A stretch of 64,000 bases of DNA, taken from positions 23,246,899 to 23,310,898 of the forward strand of contig CM055111.1 of NCBI GenBank assembly GCA_029204225.1, given 5' to 3'. Made by a program: the position numbers and the translations under genes. Below the pieces are notes generated by a model, which was not told where the DNA came from, ran no database searches, and was given only the letters and a program-made list of their open reading frames with translations. This stretch comes from Diphasiastrum complanatum. Its lineage: Eukaryota > Streptophyta > Lycopodiopsida > Lycopodiales > Lycopodiaceae. Positions 9,597 through 21,284 of this stretch are shown piece after piece (position 1 is the stretch's first letter; every line of letters begins with the position of its first letter).

Positions 9597-10860
9597 AATT
9601 AACATTTTTCTAGGTTCAAGGATATCTGGTATTCGTGGCATTGCTTCAGCACTTTCTCCAAGTTGAATAGGTGTTCTGAGTTTGGCCCATGCATGCACAA
9701 ATCATCCAAGAAAATCTCCATAAATTTTTGTAGGTACTCTTTGAATGTCGATTGCATAACTCGCTGAAAAGTGCTTGGGGCATTGCAAAATCTAAATGGC
9801 ATCTCCTTATAATCATAGGTTTCTCATTCAGTGGAGAACATTGTCTTGTGCTGATCTTCCAGTGAAAGGTAAGGAAAAAAGATCTTCCTTGGCACTTAAC
9901 GCCTTCAAATTTACACAAATTTACATTTTATCGTTCTTCTTGGATACTATGACTATAGGTGATACCCATTTTGTGTGCTCGATTTCATAAATGATATCAG
10001 CGTCAAGCAGTTTTTGCAACTCATGTTTGATTAGTTTCATATAATTAGGATTGTAGCGATAATAATGGCTCACCTTGGGGACTGCTCCTTCCACCAAGGT
10101 TATGGTATGTTGGACTATTGTTTTTTGGTGGTAAACCCTTCAGACCTTTGTAGGTCCATGCAAAACAATCTTTGTATTCCACCAACAGAGTGCATAATTG
10201 TGTGAACTGAGTGGGTATCAACTATTCTCCCACATAGACAATCTTTTCTTCTTCAGCTTGCTCAGCAAGATTCATGGGTTGTGTCCACGTAGGTCCTTCA
10301 AAGACTTGCTCAGCTAGTTTTTGACTTTGATCAGGTTCTCTTTATGCTTGAGGCATCATGATTAATACGTCATATAAGGTGTAATTCTTGAAGGTTTCTA
10401 GCATCTCATGAGCTGGCATTCGTCAAAATTCCTCCTTCAACATGTTGATCTTAGTCCCGACTCGTAATCTTTGGGTTTTCAGTCATCTGAGAGGATGATG
10501 ACGCTACGTCTGGTTCCGGTCGGATAGATTTCAAAGAGTTCAATACCTTCATTTTTTTTTATCAACATAGTTGTACACCTCCTTGTTATCCTTCTTCGAA
10601 ACTGGTCGAATATTCTCTTCATGATTACAAATATCAATATCCACCATAACTATAGCTAGATCACTCCATTGGATCGCTTGACTGTAGCATTGTTTCAACT
10701 GATGTTTCTTATTAATGAGTGCCTTGGGTGGTTCCACCTTGAGTTGATATTTTTTCGATGAGGATCCATGTTCTGCAGGACCTGTTCATCTGTCAGCTCA
10801 ACTTCTTCATCATATAAAAAGGCATGTTGCCAAGACACCAAGTCATCTTCAACTTAGCTC
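9597..10860 (-). pseudogene. GypB relic: pre-RT linker and reverse transcriptase
   Basis: Reads right to left. About 10860-10500 matches the linker before reverse transcriptase in the GypB copy at 53820-54290 (shared NQLKQ or HQLKQ, then VDIDICNHE). About 10120-9597 encodes reverse transcriptase: an AVPKVSHYYRYN start, the MPFRFCNAPSTFQRVM motif, and a palm motif reading LDDLCMHG. Frameshifts and stops break it throughout. Gag and protease are missing on the 5' side; RNase H and integrase are cut off at about 9597 on the other. It belongs to the same family as 17190-20612 and 46621-55605. Function lost. Confidence 0.85.
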
Positions 10861-10919
10861 TGCTACTAACCATGCCACGTTGATCATGTTCACGCTGGGG
10901 TGTGCTTCTTTTTGCACAA

Positions 10920-11570
<651 letters not shown>

Positions 11571-12229
11571 GTGTGTGGTGTGGTTGCTGAGAATAGGCCA
11601 TCTCTATTGAACCCTTTTCGTGCCTCCCTAATCGGTCGGATCTAGAGGGTAAAGAAGGGGTTATGTCGTGTAGTATCGGGCGTTGATAGAGGGCTAAGCG
11701 ATGAAATAGGAGTGGGGATCTAGGCTTGCTAAGGTTGTCAATCTTATATTTGGATCGGATTGTGGAATAGCCTACATTGGTGCAGCGTTCATCTCGGATG
11801 CTATCTCTCTATTTGGTCTTTTCTCGGTTTTGTTTATTTGTGCTTATCTAGGCGTCCTGGGCTCTAGATCTTTTCCTCAAGAAGGGAGATGAACTGTGAA
11901 AGAAACCCTACCTATGTATCTTAATGATCGCTCCATGATTTTCTTAGAGAGAGAGAGAGAGAAACTGACAGAGTTTTATTAGGAAGAGTAGAAGGAGATG
12001 AAATACAAAGAAAATGGCTCTCTCTTATAGATTTGATAGGTGAGTCCCCTTCACTCTGATTGGCTATTGAAGTTCCATCAGGATCACTATCTTGACTATC
12101 AAGGTCACTTTGTGTTTCTTGAGGTTAAGTTGTGTTTCCTAACTTAGGAACTTTAAAAAAGCTAAGTTTAAAATCCTTTATTGAATAATTGTGCTCCATG
12201 GCACTTATTAGCCTAAAGGCCCCATGTTG
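11571..12229 (+). other. Decayed GypB primer site and leader; rest unassigned
   Basis: Starts with GTGTGTGGTGTGGTTGCTGA, a degraded counterpart of the GypB primer-binding site at 47442. The following DNA has no gag frame. A 20-bp GA run occurs at about 11946-11962. No gene seen up to the Copia relic starting near 12230. Confidence 0.5.
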
Positions 12230-13560
12230 GACTAACACATGCAGAATGCCAACTGGTCGTCAGAATTGGACAACATGCTCCTGCTGCCAAACGAGTGCCA
12301 GTCCCTTGGCATACGGAACAGATGAGAATGTGTCAAAATACAAGGCAAGACTGGTGGCAAAGGGTTTCTCTTAGAGATACGGTATTGACTGTTCTGAAAT
12401 CTTCTCTCCTGTCGTCAAACATTGCTACGTCTGCTATTTGCATATGCAGCAGCTTATGACCTCAGGATCTACATTGTGGATGAGAAGATGACCTTCTTAC
12501 ATGGCAAATTAGACGAAGAGGTCTACATGGATCAACCCCTAGGATTCATCTTGAATTCACTTCCTGACTATGTATGTAGAATGCATAGAAGCATCTACGG
12601 TCTGAAGCAGTCAGCCTGACAATGGTACAAGAAGAAAGATCAAGTCCTGAAATCATTAGGATTCAAGCCTCTATTGGCTGACTCCAATGTGTATGTCAGA
12701 ATTACAGATGGGCAGATTATCATAGTGGCTGTATATGCACTCTAATACTTTGCAAGAGTGAGCAGCTAATTGCTGAGGTGAAGACAGACATCTCAAAATA
12801 TTTTGAGATAGTGGATTTGGGAGAAGCCAGGTGTTACCTAGGCTTACAAATTAAAAGGGACTATGAGGGAGGTAAGTTATACCTTCACCAGTCCAGATAC
12901 ACCCAGAAGATCCTAGAGGCCTTTGGGATGCTGAACTGCAAAGGAGCGAACACTCCGATGATCATAGGGATGGTGCTAACGAATGATGACTGTCTAAGGA
13001 CTGAGATAGAGAGAGAGAGAACAAATGCAGCTCACACCTTAGAGGAAGTTGATAGAATCACTGATGTACCTTGCAGACAACACACGTCCTGATATTGCTT
13101 ATGCAGTGTTCATGATGAGCCAATTCTGTATGAATTTAGGCTCGACACATTGGAAGATTGCAAAATGAATTTTTGCAATATCTTCAATTAACGAGGGATT
13201 ATGGCTTGTGTTATTGTCATAGTACAGGTCTCAGGATACTTTCCTACAGCGATGCTAGTTGGGCATCGCTCAAGGACCATTGTAAAGGCGTCTCAGGAGG
13301 ATGCACAATCGCATCAGGAGCAGTAGTTCTCTAGGTCAGCAAAAAGCAGACTGTTGTAGTCCAATCATCCGGTGAAGCAAAGTACGTAGCAGCAGCGAAG
13401 ATGGCCAACGAAATAATTTGGCTAAGGCAGTTCTTGGACAAATTGAGCGAAACAAGGAACGAGTCTCTAGTCTGGCAGATGGACAACACCTCTGCAATAC
13501 ACCTGACGAAAGATCTCGTGTTCCATTCCAGAGAAGAAAAGGTGATTGACTAATGAGAAA
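12230..13560 (+). pseudogene. Cop5-lineage Copia pol relic (RT and RNase H)
   Basis: Successive broken frames encode the end of the Copia linker and reverse transcriptase: KYKARLVAKGF (about 12337-12372), FLHGKLDEEVYMDQP (about 12494-12540), SIYGLKQSA (12589-12617), the thumb region YFEIVDLGEARCYLGLQI (12799-12850), then a decayed RNase H to about 13540. It resembles the Cop5 copy at 44546-46620 more than Cop1-Cop4, for example in its DENVSKYKARLVAKGFS and PVVKH wording. Stops and frameshifts are frequent, the YVDD site is disrupted, and a GA expansion interrupts the frame near 13008-13020. Upstream integrase and gag are absent. Inactive. Confidence 0.82.
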
Positions 13561-13951
13561 TTCGTCGGATTCGCAAAACTTTCATGAAGGTGAATCAATC
13601 ACGACTCTCTTCAGCTCGGATGGAGTTCAGATGCGACCGCTGGACACTGCCAACTGAATCGCTCCTACAATCCTCCAGAGTGTAGTAGGTCACTGCTGAT
13701 CTACGCTCATAAATTTAATGCAGCATTCGACCTAGTTTCAACCAAATTGCGGAATTTAAAATGAACAAGAAAACTCAGACATAAAAAATATCAGCATAAG
13801 CATTCAACATTCAAGATCTAACACAACAAGAAAATAATGTATATTAATTTTCTCTGAATTTCTTCAAGCACTGCATGCGAATCCACGCAGTGCATTGGCG
13901 TGAAAGAAACACGGTTCTCTCACGAGTAGTAGTCTCGCTTCACTGATACCA
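13561..13951 (-). other. Minus-strand Copia leader and primer site
   Basis: The right end (13939-13951) reads, on the minus strand, TGGTATCAGTGAA: a Copia primer-binding site directly next to the LTR at 13952. About 250 bp of leader-like DNA follow on the minus strand before similarity ends near 13690. The stretch 13561-13690 looks like the decayed 3' end of the neighbouring Copia pol. Confidence 0.6.
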
Positions 13952-14445
13952 TGATAAATTTTACAGTTTTTAGGACAATAAGGATTGTACTTTACAATCA
14001 TAGAGAATTATTGGTTGCTTAACCAATGAATCTATCAAGTTCTACACATTAGAACTTGATCTAGATTCACTACACTTGGATTTAAGCAAGAGCAATGGAT
14101 CAACACATCATTTTTTAGTGAGAGCGGCTTCACACGTGTGGAGTACTGTCCACTGTACAGCCTGCACCTGAAACAACAAGTACAATGATACTAGATAGCA
14201 ATCATGCATAAAAATCACAAGACAAATGACTAGAAATCTCACAAAAGTGTAGAGTGCAAAAGTCTCTTCAATCTTCTTAGCAAAATGATGATCCTTTTAT
14301 GGATCAAGTACATCCATGAGTCTGGTACAGTCCAGCAGGCCTTCACACGTGTGAAGAGTGCCACATCACTCAGATCTATCCATTTTATCCATCCTTGATC
14401 CTTATCCAATAGTTGACCTTCTAAAATATGACTAAAATCCAAAAA
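13952..14445 (-). repeat. Copia 5' LTR fragment (minus strand)
   Basis: Begins (plus view) TGATAAATTTTACAG next to the primer-binding site and extends to about 14445, where the U3 end is cut off. It carries CACACGTGTG at 14131-14140 and a full TTCACACGTGTGAA at 14342-14355, each beside GTACTGT or GTACAGT motifs. A TATA-like CCATAAAAGG lies on the minus strand near 14300. Confidence 0.7.
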
Positions 14446-14475
14446 GCATTGTAGCTTGGTGAGGTCTATTCGCAA

Positions 14476-16112
14476 TTATGTGTTACTCGTCGCCAGGTGT
14501 AGTACCCTGCTTTCCAGAATGGCTTTGGCCGCTACCGCATCCAGGATGTATTTTCCCAGAGTTTGGTACGCCATCATTAGATCTATGGGAGCAGCCGGTA
14601 CACTAGCACTGGCAGGGGCTTTTGTTGGATCGGCCCCGACGACTTGTGGAGTGCTGTCGTCATTGTCTTCTATCAGGTTCTCATTGGACCTGATGCCATC
14701 TGAGGTGGTAGGATCAGCCCGATCTGGTGATGGTGCAAATATTGTTTGGACAAATGCGTCATCAGGCAATGGTTGGTTGCCCTCGGCAACCTTTGTTGGC
14801 GAAGCGAGTGGGGTTTGAGAAGCAACTGTGGAAACAGGGGTGAGGATGGTTTGTCCGAACGAGGGGATGGGAGCAACAGAAGGAAACTGGAGGGTGGTGT
14901 TGAGGATGGAAGAAGGTGAGGATGGAGCAGAAAGCGTTTGGTGTGGGGGTGAAAAATTGATGACTTGCATCCACGCCAGAGTGCCGGGAGATAATTGAGA
15001 ATCAGAGGGATTGAATGGAATGGAAGCAACGGTGGCGGTAGGAGTGATGGAAGATGCGATGGTGATGGATGGAGTAGTGGATACTGGAAGAGAAATAGGA
15101 GTGGTATCAATAGAAGAAACAGAGATGGAGACAGAAACAGATGTGGATGGAACAGGAAGAGAGGTAGCGACAACATAAATCAGAGTGGGGGGTTGCATGG
15201 AAGAAGAAGTGGCGGTTGTTGATGGGTGGTTAATGCGGTAGTGGAGGTGCGTCTTCGGGTAATAGGTGGAGATGTGGATGCAGAGGCAGTGCCACACATT
15301 CGTTTGTTGGTCGTTGTGTTGATAACTGTAGGTTGGGAGTCGGTGGATGCTTGAGATGGCAGATAAAGGTTAGTATGTGGCACGAGAGTAGACAAAAGGG
15401 ATGAGCGTTGGAAACCGTGCACTTTTGTCTCAAGAAGCGTGCAGGCAAAGTTACACAATAGGGGGCCTACTATGATTTGCTCATGGTTGTTGGGTTTGAT
15501 GGAGTTGGTTAGTTCTCAAATAAGGAAGCCATGCTAGTCGTATGGCACAACGGAGGACCAGGGAATTTCAGAAAGGATTTCACTATCTGACTTAGCAGCG
15601 TAGATTGGATTCTGTCCTTACAAAATGTTGAAATAACCAGAAAGTTATTCAATAGATGCGCAGCTGCTTGAATGACAGGTTCCATGATAGCTTCTATCAG
15701 GTAACCATTGTCAGTCTGGATGGGAATTTCTGGTGTGGTTTGGGTGAACGAATGGTTTGATCAAAGATTTGGCGTGGCAATGGGAGATGGGTTGACGATC
15801 ACCAGACATAATGCCAACGGTGACCATCGAGTCTGCGTTAATCCTGACTTTGTACGTGGTACTTTGGTACAAGAAGTGAAAGCAAGTCTTTTCCTCGTCC
15901 CAGGTGGCATAAGCATGAAGGTCAAGGCCCATGTTAATCTAAGAATGAAAGAGCGCCGGGTAAAAGCTCATTGTCGCTAGAATTGGACCGACTGTCTATA
16001 TCCATGGTTGGATCAGAATGTCAGAGGGTAGAGGCCAAATCTGTGTGGCCTCGGGGATGTCACGCTGGATCACCTGTTTGGCGCCAGAGTCTTCAGAGGA
16101 TGAGGAGGCCAT
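14476..16112 (-). pseudogene. Third ORF 3' of GypB integrase: Ser/Thr/Pro-rich protein, unrecognised
   Basis: Reads right to left from an ATG at 16112 (MASSSSEDSG...). One frame is traceable from 16112 to about 15180 with roughly seven stops, then another open frame (15297-14476, 273 codons) carries on. The N-terminal part is ordinary globular sequence, including an INMGLDLHAYATWDEEKTC stretch and then a VTVGI motif. The middle and C-terminal parts are strongly enriched in Ser, Thr and Pro, ending in a short helical AYQTLGKYILDAVAAKAILE segment. It lies downstream of a GypB integrase, the position of the envelope-like or extra ORF of some plant Gypsy elements such as Athila. The N-terminal layout vaguely recalls ORF1-like plant transposon proteins, but I cannot name a family. 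No signal peptide or membrane segment is obvious. Confidence 0.5.
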
Positions 16113-16357
16113 GTTAGCAGTGATAATTAGCGGTCGAAAAAGTAGAAAAAATGGTGGAGAATGGAAAAAGATGCGGAAATGGTAGAAAACTGAGAATAAC
16201 GAGTGTTGGATGACAAGGAGTGTAGTTCAGAGCACAGATCGATGTTCAGTATGATTAGATGACAGCTGGTAGAAAGTTTGGTTGCAAACGGAGAACTTGG
16301 CAGAGTATATTTCGACAGAGCTTCGCTAGCAAATGTGACAAATGACTCGAGTTCAGC

Positions 16358-16366
16358 CCTTATATA
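16358..16366 (-). promoter_or_regulatory. Possible internal TATA box upstream of third ORF
   Basis: On the minus strand TATATAAGG in the context CCGCTATATAAGGGC, about 245 bp before the ATG at 16112. The stretch between is pyrimidine-rich near the ATG. It is not inside a recognisable LTR. Prediction by motif and spacing only. Confidence 0.4.
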
Positions 16367-16439
16367 GCGGAATTTAGAGTGCGTATTAGGTAAGATCCAC
16401 TTTACCTTGTTTAGTTCCACCCAAATTCTGGCAGACACC

Positions 16440-17189
16440 TTCTTCACAAAATTCTAAGGCCTCAGGGAAGTTTGCGAGAGTTCAGAAGGTGATTTGACAG
16501 CTATGTGAAGGTTCTGCGAGGGTTCAGGCTGTTTGCGAGGTTCAACTCTCGCAAAAGGTGATCTCTCGCACAACTCGTTCATGTGATTGGATTTTCAAGA
16601 TCAGACCATGTAGGTAGGCTAATTTCACTACTCTTATTCCATTTAGGCACCTTGCGAGGGTTGGTAAGTTGATCTTGATGCTCTGCGAGTCTTCTGAAAA
16701 TTCAGCTTCTAGGAACCCTCGCACACACTAAAAAATGGTGATTTCTCCATCAGAAACTCTTTCATGGATGCATCTAGGTCAGATATGGTGATTGTTCAAG
16801 TTTCAAGTGCTACCTCCCAGGGGATCTTAAAAAATCAAGAAAAAAGTGCTCTTTTAGAGTGTTTTTTGATGAGATCTCAAGATTTTCTGATTTTTAACTT
16901 TTGTAAACTGGTAATCAGCTTCATACAAGCCTGATCTGATTGTAAGTTCTCTGAAAATTTTGATGGATACTTAGTGATAGATCCATCAGTCAATCTAATG
17001 ATCTGCTTCCTTTTTTATCCTATCTAGATCTGGATCCTTCTTGGATTCTGATGGATTTTCCCGATCTTGCCAGATCTGGCTGAATCTTGATGGATCTAGC
17101 TTGATTTGGCTTGATCTTCTTAGATCTAGCGGTGATGGCTTAGCAGAATAGCTTTTTGTAACATGCCAACTCCAATCTAGATCTGCATG
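16440..17189 (-). other. Non-coding region with CTCGCA/TGCGAG motifs after GypB integrase
   Basis: Between integrase end and the TATA-like site. The part 16460-16735 repeats TTGCGAG, CTGCGAG and CTCTCGCA in both orientations, as does the leader of the other GypB copy (47464-48300). The part 16950-17190 repeats GATCTAG or GATCTGG-like words. No gene seen. Confidence 0.6.
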
Positions 17190-18470
17190 CCTTACTGTGG
17201 TGGCCAGTACTTGTGCAACCGTCTTTCATTGATGGGTGTATCGAATGGTGTCCCATCTATCTTTTCCAAATTCAAGGCTCCATGATTAAGAATTTCCTTG
17301 ATCCTATAAGGGCCTTCGCCTGTGAATTTTGGCTTTCCCTTGATCGCCTTGGTTTTATACATCAGGACCAGATCTCCAGAGCGAAGATCTCTCTTTCATA
17401 AACTGCGATCATGCCATGCCTTGCGTCTTTCCTTCTCAGTTGCCAATGCGTGCATAACTAGTAAGCATGTTTCACAGAGTTTATGTAGAGCTTCATGACG
17501 TAGTTGTAGAGATTTGGACTCATTAAGACGTTGCATGGTGGAAATCCTTAATGAAGGAACTAAAAACTCTACTGGCATTACAGCATCCTGACCATATACC
17601 AATTGGAAGGGTATTTGATCAGTGCTTCCTTTCTATGCTGTCCTGAATGCTCACAGTGCAGCATGCAACTTATGTTCCCAATCTGATCTGCTAGCTTCAA
17701 ATGTTTTCGTGAGCACGCTACACAGGATCTTATTGGATGATTCTGCTTGCCCATTACCACGAGGATAATAAGGCGTACGGGTTCTGTGGATCACAAAGAA
17801 TTCCTCCAACAAGACCTTGATGGTCTCGTTGATGAAATGGCTTCCGTGATCGCTGACAAGCTCCACCGGTCATCCGAAGCGTATAATGATATTTTCATAA
17901 AGGAACTTGGCAGTAGTCCTAGCATCAGCTCTTGGCTTCAACCCATTTGGTGAGGTAGTCTGTGGCTACAATTATGTATCGAGCCTGGGAACTTCTTGCC
18001 GCAGGGTGAATTGGACCGATGTAATCCAATCTCTACTTTTTGAATGGTGCTTGGGCTAAGATTGGGTATAGTAAGTCATAATTTAATCTCGTTGGTCTCC
18101 TTGCCCTTTCGCACACATCACACTTTTTCAAGTATTCCTCTGTATCCTTATGAATCGTTGGCCACCAACATCCTGTTTGCAGGATCTTGCGAACTGTAAT
18201 GTCAGATGCAAAATGACCTCCATCCATGCCTTCATGTGAAAGCAAAATGATCTGGGTGGCCTCGTGAGGAAGAATACACCGTCGAAGAATTCTATCTGGA
18301 CCTCTTCGATACAGCTCGCCGGCAATCAACTGATAAGGTCTAGCCTTTAAGATCAATTTCTGCTATTCCACCTTTGGTAAAGATTTGTCTGGTTGGCCTC
18401 ACATTAGATATTCAACAATGTCGGCCACCCATTTTGGCACTGTGTCCACGTAAAATAAGGCAGTATCAAC
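17190..18470 (-). pseudogene. GypB integrase (broken)
   Basis: Right to left: the zinc-binding HHCC region (about 18350-18090: an H...H pair, then CDVCERARRP), catalytic core with first Asp in a DYIGPI context (about 18015) and second in LVSDHGSHF (about 17850), the YYPRGNGQAESSNK motif holding the catalytic Glu (about 17760), and the C-terminal domain (GEGPYRIKEILNHGA, about 17310), ending about 17190. Stops and at least two frameshifts separate these parts. No chromodomain is visible, which fits the Tat/Athila side of plant Gypsy rather than chromoviruses. Its neighbours are RNase H (upstream) and the third ORF (downstream). Confidence 0.85.
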
Positions 18471-19010
18471 CAGCTCATCATCGGATGGTTTGCAATCTCC
18501 TTCCTTTTGATTCGTGACATGTGATCTGCCATGTAATGTTGTTTTCTCTTGTGAACTACTATTCAAAAATCAAACTCCAACAATAGAAGTAACCATCTGG
18601 TGATTCTTCTGGTGTTGCAAGTTTTATTAATGAGATAGAGGAAGGGTTGATGGTCCGAATAAAAAGCAGTATGTGTGGCCATCAAGTAGTGTCAAAATTT
18701 CTTAACCACATAGATCATTGCCAGTGCTTCCCGCTTTGTGGTTGAATAGTTTATTTCGGTATCACTGAACTGTCGGCTTGCAAATCAGATTGGAAAGTCC
18801 TTTTTGTGTTTACCTGGCTGGGTTAAGACTGCTCCAACTGCATACTTCGATGCGTCCGTATGCACGTGGAACTCAATGGACCAATTGGGTGGGCGTAAGA
18901 TTGGTGCTGAAACCAATGCATTCTTAAGCTTCTGAAAAGCCTTTAGGGCTTCCTCGTTCCAATGTGGATCCGTTGTGAGTTTGTAAATTGGTAAAGTGTG
19001 AGCCTTTCAG
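18471..19010 (-). pseudogene. GypB RNase H, fused to gag by a deletion
   Basis: Encodes the RT thumb/RNase H stretch: FQKLKNALVSAP near 18930, then HVHTDASKYAVGAVLTQPG with the first catalytic Asp (about 18865-18805), and the ending MADHMSR near 18525. Protease and reverse transcriptase palm are missing. At about 19010 the gag-side word AAAGGCTCACACT runs directly into TTACCAATTTACAAACTC of the RT end; both are far apart in the GypB copy at 46621-55605. This copy could not make its own reverse transcriptase. Confidence 0.85.
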
Positions 19011-20612
19011 TGTGTGGTTCCTTAGGCTCCACCATGTGAAAAGGTGGTTCACGGAACATTATTTGCAAGAGTCCCAGTTACGCTTGTGCATGTGATGATT
19101 CGATAGTGTGCAACCGATCGTTCTGATTAGTGCATAGTGGTGAGCCCGTTTGCGGTTCCCATTCGTTGCCAATTGTAGGTTCTGCATGATTATCTCTTTC
19201 TTGCTCTTTTTCCTCTGCTTGTGCTTTCTGTACCCAGTGTCTTATTCTTTGGTACTGTCTTCTTTCTTCCCTCACATTCGGATATGGCGCTGAAGTTGAG
19301 GGTTGGTCGTCCGTGACCGATGGTGGTGGTGAGGGAGCCACTTCCTTCCTCTTCTGCGCTCGGGTAACAGCTAACACAGGAGTGTGGAAATGTCGTCCTT
19401 CCGATGGCATCCCTGTTGGAACTGCTGGTTATTGTATGGCAATGAAGTTCAGAGGTGCACTGGTTCCAAGTTTAAATGGACAATTCTTGTAACAGTGTCC
19501 ATAACCGCATTCTTGACAGAAGGATGTATATTGTCCCTTGTAGGAACATTCTGCAATTCTGTGTTCTTCGCCGCATCCATAGCAACCATAATTTCTTTCA
19601 CTTTGACGCTGAGTTTGAGCTGCATAGGCTGCAACATATTCATTTATGGCAGGATCCATAAATGGTTCATCGGGTCCGTACCACTGTTGCTGCTCAGGTT
19701 GAGGTGGCATTTGCATCTCTGGTTCTGCTGTTGTCAGGCTTACATGGGCTACTTGTTGATTGGCTGGCCCTGGTGGAGTAGGAAAAGCCATACGCTGTGG
19801 TTGATTTGGTGCATCGTACCTTGGTGCCATGCTGGGTTCCCCTTGATGGTAAGGATAGGAAGTCTGATAAGGACTTCTCTTTTGTTGAACAATGCGGGGG
19901 TTGAACAGGCAAAATGTCATATCGTGCGATGTTGCATTGCACAGATGGCAGAATCTATGTGTCAGTCTCAGATTTTGCTTTAGGACTGGAACTCATTTGT
20001 TGTATGGTTTTGCATGCACATTGAATACCATACATTTTCTCATCTTGGATACTGCAGCTGGATTGGTTCCAGTTGATGTGGCGTTACTGTTATAGCTCCC
20101 TGTAAGGCCTTCAGTTTCTGGTCAAACTGTGCCGTAAGTTGCTCCATCTACTGTTTGTGTAATTTTGTCATTTGCTCCAACAACAGTTCGGTGAATAGAA
20201 CAGATGCGTTTGATGATGATGATGCGATCGAGGGAGTAGGAGTGTGGGTGGATGAATATTCATCGTCAAATCCCTCATCCTCTTGCCTGACGACATCTTC
20301 CATAGCTTCTTGCAGAGTAGTGTACTACTCCCGTCATTTCAGTTCTCTTCTAATACTTCGTGGTAGTTTGGCTAGGAACCACATGATCACCGCATGATCA
20401 GGAGTTAGGACTACACTACACTCAGATTGTAAGTGTTTGACCTGCTCAATATAGTCCCTGACCCTTTCTCGTTTTCCCATCTTGACTTTGCTCAGCAGGA
20501 GGAATGGGTCTTCTAGGAACTTTCTTGGTTTAAAGCGCGTAATGAGAGCCGCCTTAACCGCTTCCCAGGTGGATTTTTTTTCCTTTGATAGGTTGAAAAA
20601 CCAATCCTGAGC
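19011..20612 (-). pseudogene. GypB gag (5'-truncated)
   Basis: Right to left from about 20612 (AQDWFFNLS) through STWEAVKAALITRFKPRKF, RERVRDYIEQVKHLQSE and AVIMWFLAKLPRSI, all shared with the other copy at 48302. A Gln/Pro-rich middle is followed by zinc knuckles CYGCGEEHRIAEC and CQECGYGHCYKNC (about 19590-19490), both with the shortened C-x2-C-x3-H-x4-C spacing. The first 100 residues or so are cut off at 20612. Several frameshifts. Gag is the capsid and nucleic-acid-binding protein of the particle. Confidence 0.85.
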
Positions 20613-21190
20613 CACTACCAATAAGACAATATATTATAGTACACCACAATAATCACACATTAACCACAATAATTACACGTTATAATAACTAAATTAAACA
20701 TTTCTACATGGTTTTAGGCCAAATATATTTCAATTACATGACTATCCAAGGTTCAAGATTACATAAAAACTCATCGGATATCCGGACACCCGACATTTTT
20801 GGATGTTAACAGACGTCGGAATCTTATGTCCATTTACATGTCAGACGGACATCGGGAACACAATTTGTGAAAGCTTGGATATAAAAATGAGGGTTAATGA
20901 TCAAATCTAGAAGACATTGATGTCTATTTTGATTTATTTTATTCTTTTATGTGTGTTTATATGTGTATGTAAAACACAAAATGGCATTAATAATGAGATT
21001 GCTCCATTTGTATTGAGTTACAATCATCGACAAAGTATTCCTCCTTAGTTGGCAGATGTCCATAGTCCGCCAACTATCCATGCATTCAATTTAAGTTGAA
21101 ATTAATTTAGGGCTACATTGGAGCAACTAGTCATAATGCATATTAAAAAATAAAAGCATATGAAATCAAAGATAAACTATAAGAGTAGTG
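20613..21190. mobile_element. Possible small CACTA-like DNA transposon (tentative)
   Basis: Starts CACTACC and ends GTAGTG. Inside are several copies of CCGACAT/GACGTCGG/GACATCGG-like words (about 20770-20860), the kind of subterminal repeat known from CACTA elements. No coding capacity. Against it: flanking triplets (AGC, TAA) do not match, and CACTAC at the left end is also close to the GypB gag sequence itself. The segment lies between two Gypsy relics that face in opposite directions. Confidence 0.3.
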
Positions 21191-21284
21191 TAAGTTCACT
21201 TACCATGCTTGCTTGCAATCCCGTCTTTCCGCTCGAGCCCAACCTAGGATTGCCTATCCCATGCATCCTAGTGGCCGCAGCATC

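Noticed and set aside
14673-15176. Leu/Pro/Ser-rich 167-codon minus-strand frame
   Set aside because: Overlaps the third ORF in another phase; low-complexity DNA opens several frames at once.
19384-19983. 199-codon plus-strand frame opposite GypB gag
   Set aside because: Shadow of gag on the minus strand, which has clear zinc knuckles here.
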